From assembly GCA_934201705.1 (NCBI GenBank), contig CAKPXF010000015.1, forward strand, positions 1 to 57,280: a stretch of 57,280 nucleotides of DNA, written 5' to 3'. This document shows positions 34,879 to 44,214 of the stretch, in pieces. The translations under genes and the position numbers were made by a program. The number at the start of each line of letters is the position of its first letter. Position 1 is the stretch's first letter. The notes below the pieces were generated by a model that made no database searches, had not been told where the DNA came from, and worked only from the letters and a program-made list of their open reading frames with translations. The DNA is from an uncultured Bacilli bacterium. Lineage in GTDB: Bacteria; Bacillota_I; Bacilli_A; RFN20; CAG-631.

Positions 34879-35752
34879 TCTATAATTCACTTCGCATAAT
34901 GTATGTTATGTTAATTAAATGAACGAAACTAAATAAAATAGATAACTATAAAGCTCAATTGATTGACTTTTTATAAGAATTAAATAAATTTAATAATAAG
35001 CCAATTTAAAAAAAATATAATAAAATATTTTTACGTTTTCTTATCAACAAGTGCTATTAAAAAAAATGATTTGTTAAATACACTATGTACTTTAAGCACT
35101 TTATTTTTTTTAAGGACTAAAGGCCTTTTAAATACAAAAAGTACTTTTAATACATAAAGTACTTTTATAAATAAAAAATCAAAAAGTAAAAAAATAACAA
35201 ATAATAATAAAGAGATTTAATGATCAAAATCATAATTAAGTACTTTAATTAATCTTTTTATTTATTTTGTGGTATATTTATTAGTGCTGTTCAATAACAT
35301 AATTTTTTTCATTATGCTTTTACAAAAACTAAATCTATTAAAATTTTATTATGAAACAATATTAGATTTAATTAATTATTTTTTATAATGTTATTAGCAT
35401 TTTAAAAGCTTATTACAAATTAATGTAATTAATTGTTTCAGGAAAAAAATAATATTTTTTTTATACTTCCCTATTAATTTTTTTTAGAAGTATAAACACA
35501 TATATATTTAGTTAATGCATAATTAGGTATTTTAATACTATTTGAGAATTAAATAATTTTTAATAATCCAATCACATAATTGTAAGAAATTATTATTTAT
35601 TAATTTAACTACCCTACTTTGCAAAAAAAATACAAATTATTTGCTTTTTAAGTTTTAATCTGTATTTTTTTTGTTTTATTTACATTTTGTACTTTATGTA
35701 CATATTGTACTTATTGTTTCTTAAAATCTTTTAGTACATTATGTATATTTAC
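34879..35752. repeat. Long intergenic with 9-bp repeat clusters 2 and 3
   Basis: No gene is evident in about 870 very AT-rich bases. Two repeat clusters lie here. Cluster 2 has three units at 35079-35105 (TACACTATG, TACTTTAAG, CACTTTATT) and four at 35133-35168 (TACAAAAAG, TACTTTTAA, TACATAAAG, TACTTTTAT). Cluster 3 has four units at 35681-35716 (TACATTTTG, TACTTTATG, TACATATTG, TACTTATTG) and one at 35735. In both, the second group starts 54 bases after the first, as in cluster 1. A DnaA-box-like TTATCAACA is at 35041. Function unknown; a protein-binding array is likely. Confidence 0.6.
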
Positions 35753-37927
35753 TTATTTTGGCTCAATCATTGTTAACTGAATACGCTTTTTAGCAAAATC
35801 AATTGAGTAAACCCAAACCTTTACAACCTGTCCAATATGCAGTACATCAAGCGGATGTTTAATATACTTTGTAGTAATTTTTGAAATATGAACTAATCCA
35901 TCAACCTTATGGCCATCTTTATCAGCAATACCAATATCAACAAATGCCCCAAAATCGATGATATTTCTTACTGTGCCTTCAAGTTCATCATTCACTTTTA
36001 AATCTTCAAAATGAAGTTGCTCACTTTTCAATAACGGAGCATCAAAATCATCTCGTGGATCAAGTCCTGGAGTTTTTAAGTATTTTATTACATCTTCAAG
36101 CGTATATTTATCAGTGTTTAATTCTTTAATATATTTATTTACGTCAATATTTTTAAGTTTTAGCTCAACTTCACTTGTTCCTAAATCCTTAAAATCAATA
36201 TTCAAATCTTTCATTAAATGTTTAGCAATTTCATAGCTTTCAGGGTGAATTCCTGTGGCATCTAAAGGATTTGATCCATCCTTTACTCTTAAAAATCCTG
36301 CAGCCTGTTGATATACTTTATCATTTAATCTTGAAACATTCAACAGCTCTTCCCTATTATTAAATTTCCCATTTTCATCACGATACTTAACAATATTATT
36401 AGCAACTGCAGGTGTTAGACCAGAGATATACTTTAATAATGAGCCAGATGCTGTATTTAAATCAACCCCAACTGTATTAACGGCACTTGTTACAACAAAT
36501 GTTAACTCTTCATCAAGTTTCTTTTGGTTAACATCGTGTTGGTATTGTCCAACGCCAATAGATTTCGGATCTATTTTTACAAGTTCAGCAAGAGGGTCAA
36601 TTATACGTCTTGCAATAGAGACAGCGCTTCTTTCTTCAACATGAAAATCAGGAAATTCCTTTCTGGCTTCTTCACTTGCTGAATATACAGATGCCCCTGC
36701 CTCTGATACAATTACATATTGTACCTTTTTAGTAAGCTTTGGCAAAACTTCAAGTATTAGCTTTTCAGTTTCACGTGATGCCGTGCCATTTCCTATCGCT
36801 ATAATATCAATGTCATACTTTTTGCATACGTTATAAACTAAATCAACAGCCTCATCCCAGTCTTTTTTAGAAGTATGTGGGAACATTTTAAATTTTGCTA
36901 TAAATTTTCCTGTTTGGTTAACAACTGCTAATTTACACCCTGTTCTATAGCCAGGGTCAACACCTAAAACCATTTTGTTTTTAATTGGTGATTGCAATAA
37001 TAATTGTTTAGCATTTTTACCGAAAATAGATATTGCTACATTACATGCATCTTCAAACATATTCGAATATATTTCACGTTCTACTGATGGAGCAATTAAA
37101 CGTACAAATGAATCTTTAATTGCCATTTTATATAAAGCAACAATTTGTGGATTCTTACAATGAACATATACTTTTTCAATATGCTCTAATATTGCATCTT
37201 TATCATAAGAAAAAGTTAGAGATAGTACCTTTTCATTTTCACCACGATTAATAGCTAATAAACGATGTGATTTAATTGTATTTAGGGCTTCTTTATAGTC
37301 ATAATAGTTTTCATACACCTTGTTTTCATCAATTTTTTCAGCGCCTTTTTTAACTTTTGAATTAATAGTTCCTGTTGTAAATATATAATTTCTTATCCAT
37401 TTTCTAACATCAGCATTATCAGATATCTTTTCGGCAATGATATATAAAGCATTCATCACTGCATCATTAACAGTTTCTACCTTTTCATTTAAATATTTAG
37501 TGGCTTCTTGCTTAACATCGCTATCTTCTTTTTGTTCCATAATATAATTTGCTAAGCCTTCAAGTCCCATAGCAATAGCTTCTGTAGCTTTAGTTTTCTT
37601 TTTTTCTTTAAATGGACGATATAAATCCTCTACTTCAATTAATTTTTTGGCATCTAGGATTTGTTTTTTTAACTCATCGGTTAGCATACCTTTTTCATCA
37701 ATTAAACGAATAACTGCGTCTTTTCTTTCCTTTAAATCACATTCATATTGATATACTTTTGTTATTTCATTAATTGTTACTTCTTCAAGGCCTCCAGTAA
37801 CTTCTTTTCTATATCTTGCAATAAAAGGGATAGTGTTCCCTTCCTCTAGTAATTTTAAGACTGTTTGTGTTTGTTTTTCACTTATTTTAAGATTTAAGCT
37901 TATCTCTTTAATAATACTTTCTTCCAT
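35753..37927 (-). CDS. tex: Tex-family RNA-binding protein
   Basis: The frame reaches 37960, but the ATG at 37927 (MEESIIKEI) follows a GGGTGA site, giving 724 residues. Domains in order are the N-terminal helical region, YqgF/RNase H-like fold (MVLGVDPGYRTGCKLAVV, then AIGNGTASRE), helix-hairpin-helix (LNTASGSLLKYISGLTPAVANNIV) and a C-terminal S1 domain (ELEGTVRNIIDFGAFVDIG). Tex is a conserved nucleic-acid-binding factor linked to transcription and stress. Length and order are standard. Confidence 0.95.
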   Translation of the reverse strand: MEESIIKEISLNLKISEKQTQTVLKLLEEGNTIPFIARYRKEVTGGLEEVTINEITKVYQYECDLKERKDAVIRLIDEKGMLTDELKKQILDAKKLIEVEDLYRPFKEKKKTKATEAIAMGLEGLANYIMEQKEDSDVKQEATKYLNEKVETVNDAVMNALYIIAEKISDNADVRKWIRNYIFTTGTINSKVKKGAEKIDENKVYENYYDYKEALNTIKSHRLLAINRGENEKVLSLTFSYDKDAILEHIEKVYVHCKNPQIVALYKMAIKDSFVRLIAPSVEREIYSNMFEDACNVAISIFGKNAKQLLLQSPIKNKMVLGVDPGYRTGCKLAVVNQTGKFIAKFKMFPHTSKKDWDEAVDLVYNVCKKYDIDIIAIGNGTASRETEKLILEVLPKLTKKVQYVIVSEAGASVYSASEEARKEFPDFHVEERSAVSIARRIIDPLAELVKIDPKSIGVGQYQHDVNQKKLDEELTFVVTSAVNTVGVDLNTASGSLLKYISGLTPAVANNIVKYRDENGKFNNREELLNVSRLNDKVYQQAAGFLRVKDGSNPLDATGIHPESYEIAKHLMKDLNIDFKDLGTSEVELKLKNIDVNKYIKELNTDKYTLEDVIKYLKTPGLDPRDDFDAPLLKSEQLHFEDLKVNDELEGTVRNIIDFGAFVDIGIADKDGHKVDGLVHISKITTKYIKHPLDVLHIGQVVKVWVYSIDFAKKRIQLTMIEPK

Positions 37928-37972
37928 AATTTTAATCACCCAAGAGATATTATACAACACTTAGCAAATAAA

Positions 37973-37991
37973 AAGAAGATTTTATCTTCTT
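37973..37991 (-). terminator. Terminator of spoIIIAH-like gene
   Basis: AAGAAGAT/ATCTTCTT with a 3-base loop, followed on the minus strand by TTTATTT, directly after the stop codon. Confidence 0.75.
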
Positions 37992-38492
37992 CTAATTTTT
38001 ATATTCAATTTCAGGTAATAATCCATTGATAGAATTATCCATAACTAAACTTATTAACTCTGCCGCTTGCTCATTCGTTAATGAATCCGCTTGAACAATA
38101 ACTTTAATCATATCATCTTGATATTCACAATATGCATTATAATAGCCCTTTTCTTTAATCATAGAGACGATTTTTTCTTCACTTGCTATAATTTTATTAA
38201 CAGAAGCTAATTCGTTTAATGCTGAGGCTTTTTTCTCGTTTTCTACATCTGATGAAGCGACAATTGATTCAAGATTAAATACTTCACTTTCTCTTTTTTC
38301 TATAAGCTTAGAATTTAACTTTGTAAAATAAAGATTTGATGATTCTTCAATTGTGTAACCCACCTGTTTAACTATATCATCTGCCACACCATTATTATTA
38401 ATAAACAAATTTGTTGGTAATAAAACGTAATAAATTGATAAAACAAATACCAAACCAAATAATGCTAGAAATGAAACTACTTGCTTTTTCAT
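37992..38492 (-). CDS. SpoIIIAH-like protein
   Basis: A 166-residue protein with one N-terminal membrane helix (about 7-26) and an extracytoplasmic domain. That domain carries a helical part (SSDVENEKKASALNELASVNKIIASEEKIVSMIKEKGY) and a ring-building-motif-like beta part (AYCEYQDDMIKVIVQADSLTNEQAAELISLVMD). This is the layout of SpoIIIAH, which bridges the two membranes of the forespore in sporulation. In Bacillus efp and the spoIIIA operon are neighbours; here spoIIIAH alone follows efp and AA-AG are absent. Either the organism keeps one relic or the gene has a new role. Family call is moderately sure. Confidence 0.72.
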   Translation of the reverse strand: MKKQVVSFLALFGLVFVLSIYYVLLPTNLFINNNGVADDIVKQVGYTIEESSNLYFTKLNSKLIEKRESEVFNLESIVASSDVENEKKASALNELASVNKIIASEEKIVSMIKEKGYYNAYCEYQDDMIKVIVQADSLTNEQAAELISLVMDNSINGLLPEIEYKN

Positions 38493-38563
38493 AATAACCC
38501 ACCTTTAATATTCAATATCATTATATTTAATAAGTTGTATTTTTATGAATATTTTAAAACAAA

Positions 38564-38593
38564 AAAATGAGGAATTTATATTTCCCTCATTTT
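38564..38593 (-). terminator. Terminator of efp
   Basis: AAAATGAGG/CCTCATTTT stem followed on the minus strand by seven T. It lies between efp and the spoIIIAH-like gene, so the latter depends on readthrough or its own promoter. Confidence 0.85.
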
Positions 38594-38611
38594 GTATTAT
38601 CAAATTAATAA

Positions 38612-39172
38612 TTAGTTAGCTCTTGAATCGTAAGTTCCATCTTCGGTTTTAACCCATACTTTTTCGCCTTGTTCGATAAATAAAGGAACCTTGATCAATA
38701 AACCAGTTTCACATGTTGCATCCTTCAATGCACGTGTTTGTGTGTCGCCAGAAACTCCAGGTTCTGTATGAGTTATTTCAAGTGCAACCTTTGCTGGTAA
38801 ATTAACATCTAATACTTCGCCTTGATATGAAATGATTTCAACTAATAAATCTGGTACTAAAAATTTTACTTCATCTTGAAGCTTGCTTTTAGGAATAGAA
38901 ATTTGTTCATATGTTTCTTGATTCATAAATACGATTGCATCGCCTTCATCATATAAGAATGACATTTGTTCCTTATCAATTCTAATGTCTTCTACCTTTT
39001 CACCACCTGATAAAGCTATGTTAGTAATAGCACCAGTACGTAAATTTTTTGTTTTTAGTTTGATAACCATCTTTGCCATTGCAGTTTTATTATGTAATGT
39101 ATCTAAAACTACATAAATATTTCCATCATATGAAAAATAGTTTCCTGGTTTTAACTCATTTGAAATTACCAT
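38612..39172 (-). CDS. efp: Elongation factor P
   Basis: A 186-residue three-domain beta protein that relieves ribosome stalling at polyproline. The frame extends to 39226, but AAGGAGAT sets the ATG at 39172 (MVISNELKPGNYFSYDG), giving the family length. Family signatures: LKTKNLRTGAI around the modification loop (MAKMVIKLKTKNLRTG), and TRALKDATCETGLLIKVPLFIEQGEKVWVKTEDGTY. The residue at the tip of domain I is in the loop near K/T-rich HNKTAMAK. Confidence 0.96.
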   Translation of the reverse strand: MVISNELKPGNYFSYDGNIYVVLDTLHNKTAMAKMVIKLKTKNLRTGAITNIALSGGEKVEDIRIDKEQMSFLYDEGDAIVFMNQETYEQISIPKSKLQDEVKFLVPDLLVEIISYQGEVLDVNLPAKVALEITHTEPGVSGDTQTRALKDATCETGLLIKVPLFIEQGEKVWVKTEDGTYDSRAN

Positions 39173-39289
39173 AATTAATATCTCCTTACTTTTTGTAGTT
39201 ACTTTAATATTATATATTAATTTCACAAACTTATCAAGATTATAGTTATATGAAAACCATTCAAAAGTGTTTTATTTTTCAATTAATGT

Positions 39290-39661
39290 TTATTTTTCAT
39301 ATTTACAGGAATAATTTATAAAAAATGTTAAGAAAATTTCACAAGATAATAACACTAAATATGATTCAATATCAATTACATTATTGTACTTATATATTAA
39401 AAAACCATGTATTGAGCCTATAAACAAAGCTATAATTAATGAAAAAAAATTTGTAAATGTTCTAGATGTTTTTAAATAATTTAATAACGATAATGGATAA
39501 AATATTAAGCAATAAATTAATATCATAAACAAAACATTATAAAAACTATTATTGAAGAAATTAATGAAGAATTCTTTAAAATCAATATTAGCTATATATA
39601 ATATTGTATTTATGAATAATAACGTTAAAAAGAAAGCTAAGCCAATAATTATATAATACAT
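39290..39661 (-). CDS. Small membrane protein, unknown
   Basis: About 123 residues from the ATG at 39661, four hydrophobic helices, Phe/Ile/Leu-rich with few charges. The frame reaches 39778, but that would overlap the hydrolase gene and its terminator; the ATG after the terminator T-run is more likely, though I see no strong ribosome binding site. No recognised family. It lies between efp and the hydrolase gene. Confidence 0.55.
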   Translation of the reverse strand: MYYIIIGLAFFLTLLFINTILYIANIDFKEFFINFFNNSFYNVLFMILIYCLIFYPLSLLNYLKTSRTFTNFFSLIIALFIGSIHGFLIYKYNNVIDIESYLVLLSCEIFLTFFINYSCKYEK

Positions 39662-39677
39662 ATTTTTTAAAATAGTC

Positions 39678-39711
39678 AAAAAAAAATCACCCAATATTAT
39701 TCTTGGATGAT
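39678..39711 (-). terminator. Terminator of rpmG-hydrolase pair
   Basis: ATCATCCAA/TTGGGTGAT (one G-U pair) with an 8-base loop, followed on the minus strand by nine T. It begins 8 bases after the hydrolase stop codon. Confidence 0.85.
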
Positions 39712-39719
39712 TAATTAAA

Positions 39720-40349
39720 TTAATACTTAAAAAATTGATTATTGGCTTTTTCATCTTTGATTGTAGTAGATTCACCATGCCCTGGATGAATTACGCATTC
39801 ATCTTTAAATGTTTTATAAAGATTAATGGATTCATTTAGTTTTTCTCTATTTGATGTTGGAAAATCAGTCCTACCAACCGAATCTTTAAATACTGTGTCG
39901 CCAGAAAAAATTCTTAAATAGTTCCTTAATACATATGTTACTGAACCTTCAGTGTGACCAGGTGTTAATATTGCATCAATAATCACATCGTCAAATTCAA
40001 ATGTATAAAAATCTTCCTTAAAATATTTTACAGGTGAAACAACCTTTATACCCTTTAATGAAGGAAATTGAATTAGTTTTGATGGATTTGAAGCAGTAAT
40101 TAATTCATAATCATAGTAATGAGCCCAAATTTGACATTTATATGCATTATATAAATAATCAACAGCTCCTATATGATCTTGATGTCCATGAGTTAAAAAA
40201 ATAGCTTTTAAAACATAGTTATTATTATTTAAAAATGCCTCAATTGTTTCCCCATCACTTGCAGGGTCAATAACAATTGCTGTACCATTATGAGAAATAA
40301 CATAACAATTTGTCTTAAAACTTCCAAGCGTAAGCTTATCTATTTTCAT
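39720..40349 (-). CDS. MBL-fold metallo-hydrolase (glyoxalase II-like)
   Basis: A 209-residue cytoplasmic hydrolase. The metal ligands are THGHQDHIG (HxHxDH), with later His in LTPGHTEGS and IHPGHGEST, and Asp in FSGDTVFKD. These place it in the glyoxalase II/persulfide dioxygenase-like group, but the exact thioester substrate is not evident. It lies three bases after rpmG, an arrangement that suggests co-transcription. Confidence 0.9.
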   Translation of the reverse strand: MKIDKLTLGSFKTNCYVISHNGTAIVIDPASDGETIEAFLNNNNYVLKAIFLTHGHQDHIGAVDYLYNAYKCQIWAHYYDYELITASNPSKLIQFPSLKGIKVVSPVKYFKEDFYTFEFDDVIIDAILTPGHTEGSVTYVLRNYLRIFSGDTVFKDSVGRTDFPTSNREKLNESINLYKTFKDECVIHPGHGESTTIKDEKANNQFFKY

Positions 40350-40352
40350 CGA

Positions 40353-40502
40353 TTATTTCTTCTCTTTATGAACAGTCTTTTTATTACATCTTGGACAGTA
40401 TTTGTTGTATTCTACTCTATCTGGATGTAAACGTTTGTTCTTATTTGCTAAATAGTTTTCTTCACCACATACAGTGCATTTTAAAATAAAGCTATCTCTC
40501 AT
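40353..40502 (-). CDS. rpmG: Ribosomal protein L33
   Basis: A 49-residue protein with MRDSFILKCTVCGEENYL and YCPRCNKKTVHKEKK. Two CxxC pairs give the zinc-ribbon form of L33, which is used when zinc is available. GGAGGTG precedes the ATG at 40502. It belongs to the large subunit and is co-transcribed with the hydrolase gene downstream. Confidence 0.95.
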   Translation of the reverse strand: MRDSFILKCTVCGEENYLANKNKRLHPDRVEYNKYCPRCNKKTVHKEKK

Positions 40503-40694
40503 TTTTTACACCTCCATAACATTCGCTCATTAAATATAACACAATTCTATTAAAATTTCCATATTTTTTTAATAAGTTTCATCTTTTTTTACTTAAAATA
40601 ATTGTATTTTTACTTTTTATGTGTTTTAAACAATTATTTCTTAAAAAATATTTAAATATTTTTTTATATATGTTAAAATTTTATTGGTGATAGT

Positions 40695-41480
40695 ATGAAT
40701 ATTTTAGTAACTATAAATAGAAAATATTTAAGTGTTTTTGATACAATGCTTAACTCATTAATGAGTAACAATAAAATGGAATTAGACATTTATATTCTAG
40801 CAAATGATATAGATAATGATGACATTAATGCTATTAAAGTTAATAGTAATGTCTCATTGCATTTAATTCATTATCACGATTCAAAATTAGATTTAGCTCC
40901 AACTAGTAAGCGTTATCCTAGTGTAATTTATTATCGCTTAGTTTGTGCTAATTTTTTACCAGCAAATGTTGATAGGGTATTATATTTAGATCCAGATATA
41001 ATTATTTTAAAAAATCTTGAAAATTTATATAAATTAGATTTTAATAATTCTTTATTTATTGGTGCTACTAATGTTAGAAAATTTTTAACAAAATTTAATG
41101 AAAGCAAAAACAAAGCACCCAAAAATTCGCCTTATTTAAATACTGGTGTTTTGTTAATTAATGTTGAAAAATTAAAACAATATGATTGTAGCCAAATGAT
41201 TTATGATTATATTGATAAAAATAAAAATGTTTTAACATTGCCTGACCAAGATATTTTACAAGGTTTATTTGGAGATAAGCTTCAATTAATAGACCATTTA
41301 AAATATAATTTATCTGATAGAAGCATCAAATTAAACAATTTACGCACAAAAAGTGAAAGAATTGATACAGATTGGATAAACAATAATTGCTATATTATCC
41401 ACTTCTTTGGCAGAAATAAGCCATGGAATGATAACTATAAAGGTATACTTAAAGACTATTATTTGAAATATAAGAGGTAA
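40695..41480 (+). CDS. Family 8 glycosyltransferase
   Basis: A 261-residue cytoplasmic enzyme of the GT8 family. The donor-sugar-binding DxD is in VLYLDPDIIILKNL (about 98-101). LNTGVLLINVEKLKQYD and the later HFFGRNKPWND are conserved GT8 features. UDP-glucose or UDP-galactose is the usual donor; the acceptor is unknown. It is followed 5 bases later by cardiolipin synthase, which suggests a membrane-lipid or cell-envelope role. Confidence 0.9.
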   Translation: MNILVTINRKYLSVFDTMLNSLMSNNKMELDIYILANDIDNDDINAIKVNSNVSLHLIHYHDSKLDLAPTSKRYPSVIYYRLVCANFLPANVDRVLYLDPDIIILKNLENLYKLDFNNSLFIGATNVRKFLTKFNESKNKAPKNSPYLNTGVLLINVEKLKQYDCSQMIYDYIDKNKNVLTLPDQDILQGLFGDKLQLIDHLKYNLSDRSIKLNNLRTKSERIDTDWINNNCYIIHFFGRNKPWNDNYKGILKDYYLKYKR

Positions 41481-41485
41481 TTTTT

Positions 41486-43015
41486 ATGAAGATATTTAAA
41501 GGGTTTAAATTAATTTTTAGTCGTTTATTTCTAGTTGGTTTAGCAGTTATATTACAGGTTACTTTACTATCATACTTTATTTTTGACTTAACTCAGTCAT
41601 ACTTTTACTTTCAAGTAAGTGAAGCTGTTTTTGGCTTTTTAGCATTTATAGCTATAAATAATAGCAAAAAAATTCATCCTGAGCATAAAATCCTATGGGT
41701 TATTCTTTTACTAGTTATTCCCTTTGTTGGAATTACCTTGTATATTTTATTCATGATAAATACTCCATCTAAAAAAATTATAAAAAAATATACAACTTAT
41801 GATAAAAAAATAATCAGCAAATCAAATGAATATCAACGTGAAATTAAATCAATTTCTAATAAATATTATGGTCAAATTAAATATATTGAAAGCATGTCAT
41901 CTTTAACTTGCTGTAAGAACACTAAATGTACTTATTTTTATGATGGTATGCACTTTTATGAATCATTATTAAACGATTTAAAAAACGCTACAAAATTCAT
42001 TTTGATGGAATACTTTATTATAAATAATGGAAAGATGTGGAATGGCATTTTAGACATTTTAAAGGAAAAAGTAAAAGAAGGAGTTGAAGTTAAGTTTTTA
42101 TATGATGATTTAGGCTCATGTAGGTATGTAAGTGGAAATTATTACAAATACTTAAGAAAATTGGGAATTAAATGCTATAAATTTAACCCAATGATACCTT
42201 TAGTTTCTTCATATCATAACAATAGAGACCACAGAAAAATTACTATTATTGATGGAAAAATTGCTTATACTGGTGGTATTAATATTTCTGATGAATACAT
42301 CAATTTAACACATCCTTATGGATATTGGAAGGATAATGCTGTAAGACTTGAAGGTGAGGCAGCAAATAATTTAACAATTTTATTTTTACAATTATATGGT
42401 GTCGCATCAAGAACAAAGCAAGATTTTGAGTATTATATGAATAAAGATAATGATATTGTCAGTGATGAAATAATAATGCCATATGGTACAGGTCCTAAAA
42501 ACTTTTATTATGAAAATATGGCAACAGATATATTTTTAAATATGATTTCTCAAGCACAGCATTCAATTGATATATCAACACCATATTTAATTATTGATTA
42601 TGCTTTAACAAATGCATTAATTGCTGCTAGTAAAAGAGGAGTAAGAGTTAGGATTCTTATTCCTTCAAAGCCTGATAAAAAGCTTATTTATGCATTTACA
42701 AAGCAAGCAGCACTACAACTTTTAAGCAATGGTGTTGAAATATATACATATACTCCTGGTTTTAATCATGCAAAATCTTTTTTAGTTGATAACAAAATAG
42801 CCTTTGTTGGTACAACTAATCTTGATTTTAGATCATTAATTCATCATTATGAATGTGGTGTTTATATTTACAATTCCCCATGCATAAAAGAAATTGACAT
42901 TAATTTTGAAAAGGACTACTTAAAGTCTAAGAAAGTAGCTCAAAAAGATTTTAAAAACAAATTAATTACAACAATAATTGTTTCATTTTTAAAAATTTTC
43001 CAATCATTATTATAA
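41486..43015 (+). CDS. cls: Cardiolipin synthase
   Basis: A 509-residue membrane enzyme that joins two phosphatidylglycerols to cardiolipin and glycerol. Two N-terminal membrane helices (about 15-35 and 65-90) precede two phospholipase D motifs, HRKITIID and HAKSFLVDN, each with the HxK catalytic pair followed by the Gly-Gly or Gly-Thr-Thr-Asn element (TGGINISD; VGTTNLDFRS). Length and order are standard for the family. RBS AGAGG. Five bases separate it from the GT8 gene. Confidence 0.95.
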   Translation: MKIFKGFKLIFSRLFLVGLAVILQVTLLSYFIFDLTQSYFYFQVSEAVFGFLAFIAINNSKKIHPEHKILWVILLLVIPFVGITLYILFMINTPSKKIIKKYTTYDKKIISKSNEYQREIKSISNKYYGQIKYIESMSSLTCCKNTKCTYFYDGMHFYESLLNDLKNATKFILMEYFIINNGKMWNGILDILKEKVKEGVEVKFLYDDLGSCRYVSGNYYKYLRKLGIKCYKFNPMIPLVSSYHNNRDHRKITIIDGKIAYTGGINISDEYINLTHPYGYWKDNAVRLEGEAANNLTILFLQLYGVASRTKQDFEYYMNKDNDIVSDEIIMPYGTGPKNFYYENMATDIFLNMISQAQHSIDISTPYLIIDYALTNALIAASKRGVRVRILIPSKPDKKLIYAFTKQAALQLLSNGVEIYTYTPGFNHAKSFLVDNKIAFVGTTNLDFRSLIHHYECGVYIYNSPCIKEIDINFEKDYLKSKKVAQKDFKNKLITTIIVSFLKIFQSLL

Positions 43016-43024
43016 GCTAGCAAA

Positions 43025-43140
43025 TTATTCGTTGAAATTAAAATTGACGATGTGCCAATACCCTTTAGTATTCCTAATTCGTTTAAAAGTACCTCTTTCT
43101 TTTAATATTCTTTGATTACTGCGTTCACTTTTATTAAAAA
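43025..43140 (-). pseudogene. Short protein-gene remnant
   Basis: On the minus strand a run of about 36 codons ends at a TAA (43025-43027): ...SERSNQRILKERGTF... then KRIRNTKGYWHIVNFNFNE. The composition looks coding and the start is missing. I do not know the family; it may be a truncated C-terminus left by a deletion. Confidence 0.3.
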
Positions 43141-43152
43141 TTATCAGATGCT

Positions 43153-43240
43153 TTTACGTCAATAATAATGACGTAAATAGTTTTGACATAAATATAAAGC
43201 CACTTATTTTTGAGGTCTTTATTTTCAAAAATTTAGTGGC
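43153..43240. terminator. Terminator between cls and hydrolase gene
   Basis: Two hairpins. A perfect TTTACGTCA/TGACGTAAA (43153-43161, 43169-43177), and a larger GCCACT...AGTGGC with ATTTTTGA/TCAAAAAT (43199-43240). The second lies between convergent genes and has T-rich flanks on both strands. Confidence 0.6.
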
Positions 43241-43255
43241 ATTTTATATAAAAGC

Positions 43256-44212
43256 TTATTCGTCAATAATTTTAGCATTAACTAAGAATTTCTTTAAATT
43301 TGTAGCATATTCTTTAGGATAATCAACGATGCTACAAGCATGTCTTGAATTATCATAAATATCAATCATTTTAAAGCCTTCCTTAGCATCAAAGTTTTGA
43401 TAAACCATGTATGAGGGTACAAAATCATCCTTGCTTCCTTGTACAAAATACATTGGAATATCTTTACATTTTTTAATCATTTTTATAGGACAAACATCAC
43501 TGAATGAAGATTTTGTCTTCAATTTAAAATAAAGATTGGCAAATTGCATAGTTGGAAATGTTGGTAAATGCTTTAATTCCTTACATTGGTAATTTAATAA
43601 TTCCTTTAAAGAGCTATAGCCACAATCCTCACTAATGAATGCTAAATTACCATATCTTCCACCATGGATCATAACTGTGGCACTTCCCATTGATTCACCT
43701 TGAGTTCCAATAACTATTTCACCATTAAATCTTTTTTTTATTTCTTCAATAATAGTTTGTAAATCATCTGCTTCCTTATCACCCATTGTCGTAATCTTTT
43801 TATCTGATTCAAAATGATTTCGATGATCATATATAAATACATGGAAACCTAAATTTAAATATATTTTTCCATAAGCAAGCATTGCATAACGATTACTAGT
43901 CCAACCATGAACTAAAACAACAACTCTTTCTTTATTATCCTTAAATTTGATATCTTTTTTCTTACTAATATATGAAGCTTTTAAATTATAGCCATATTTT
44001 GATTTAACAATAAAATCCTCAAACTTAAAATAATTATTGAATTCATCTTCAGTAATTTTCTTATTGTTATATTCATATGATAAAATTTCATCAATATTAT
44101 GGCATGTTGGATACATCATAATGTTCATCATTATAATTGAAATAATAAATGTTAAAACAAAATATAAAGCAATAAGAGATAAAATAATTATTAATATAGT
44201 TTTAAGTACCAT
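43256..44212 (-). CDS. Membrane-anchored alpha/beta hydrolase
   Basis: A 318-residue protein with an N-terminal membrane helix (about 4-27) and an alpha/beta-hydrolase domain. The oxyanion region is VVVLVHGWTSNRYAML, and the nucleophile elbow GESMG has Ser at about 175. An acid Asp lies in FVQGSKDDFVP and the closing His in NSRHACSI. Close to Bacillus YqkD-type enzymes. Substrate unknown. It lies 2 bases after the TrmH-type gene. Confidence 0.88.
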   Translation of the reverse strand: MVLKTILIIILSLIALYFVLTFIISIIMMNIMMYPTCHNIDEILSYEYNNKKITEDEFNNYFKFEDFIVKSKYGYNLKASYISKKKDIKFKDNKERVVVLVHGWTSNRYAMLAYGKIYLNLGFHVFIYDHRNHFESDKKITTMGDKEADDLQTIIEEIKKRFNGEIVIGTQGESMGSATVMIHGGRYGNLAFISEDCGYSSLKELLNYQCKELKHLPTFPTMQFANLYFKLKTKSSFSDVCPIKMIKKCKDIPMYFVQGSKDDFVPSYMVYQNFDAKEGFKMIDIYDNSRHACSIVDYPKEYATNLKKFLVNAKIIDE

Positions 44213-44214
44213 AG

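Noticed and set aside
35041..35049. DnaA-box-like TTATCAACA as a sign of a replication origin
   Set aside because: Only one copy, no dnaA or dnaN nearby; kept only as a note to the 9-bp repeat clusters.
35079..35168. 9-bp repeats considered as a CRISPR array
   Set aside because: Units are too short and imperfect, there are no spacers of constant length and no cas genes.
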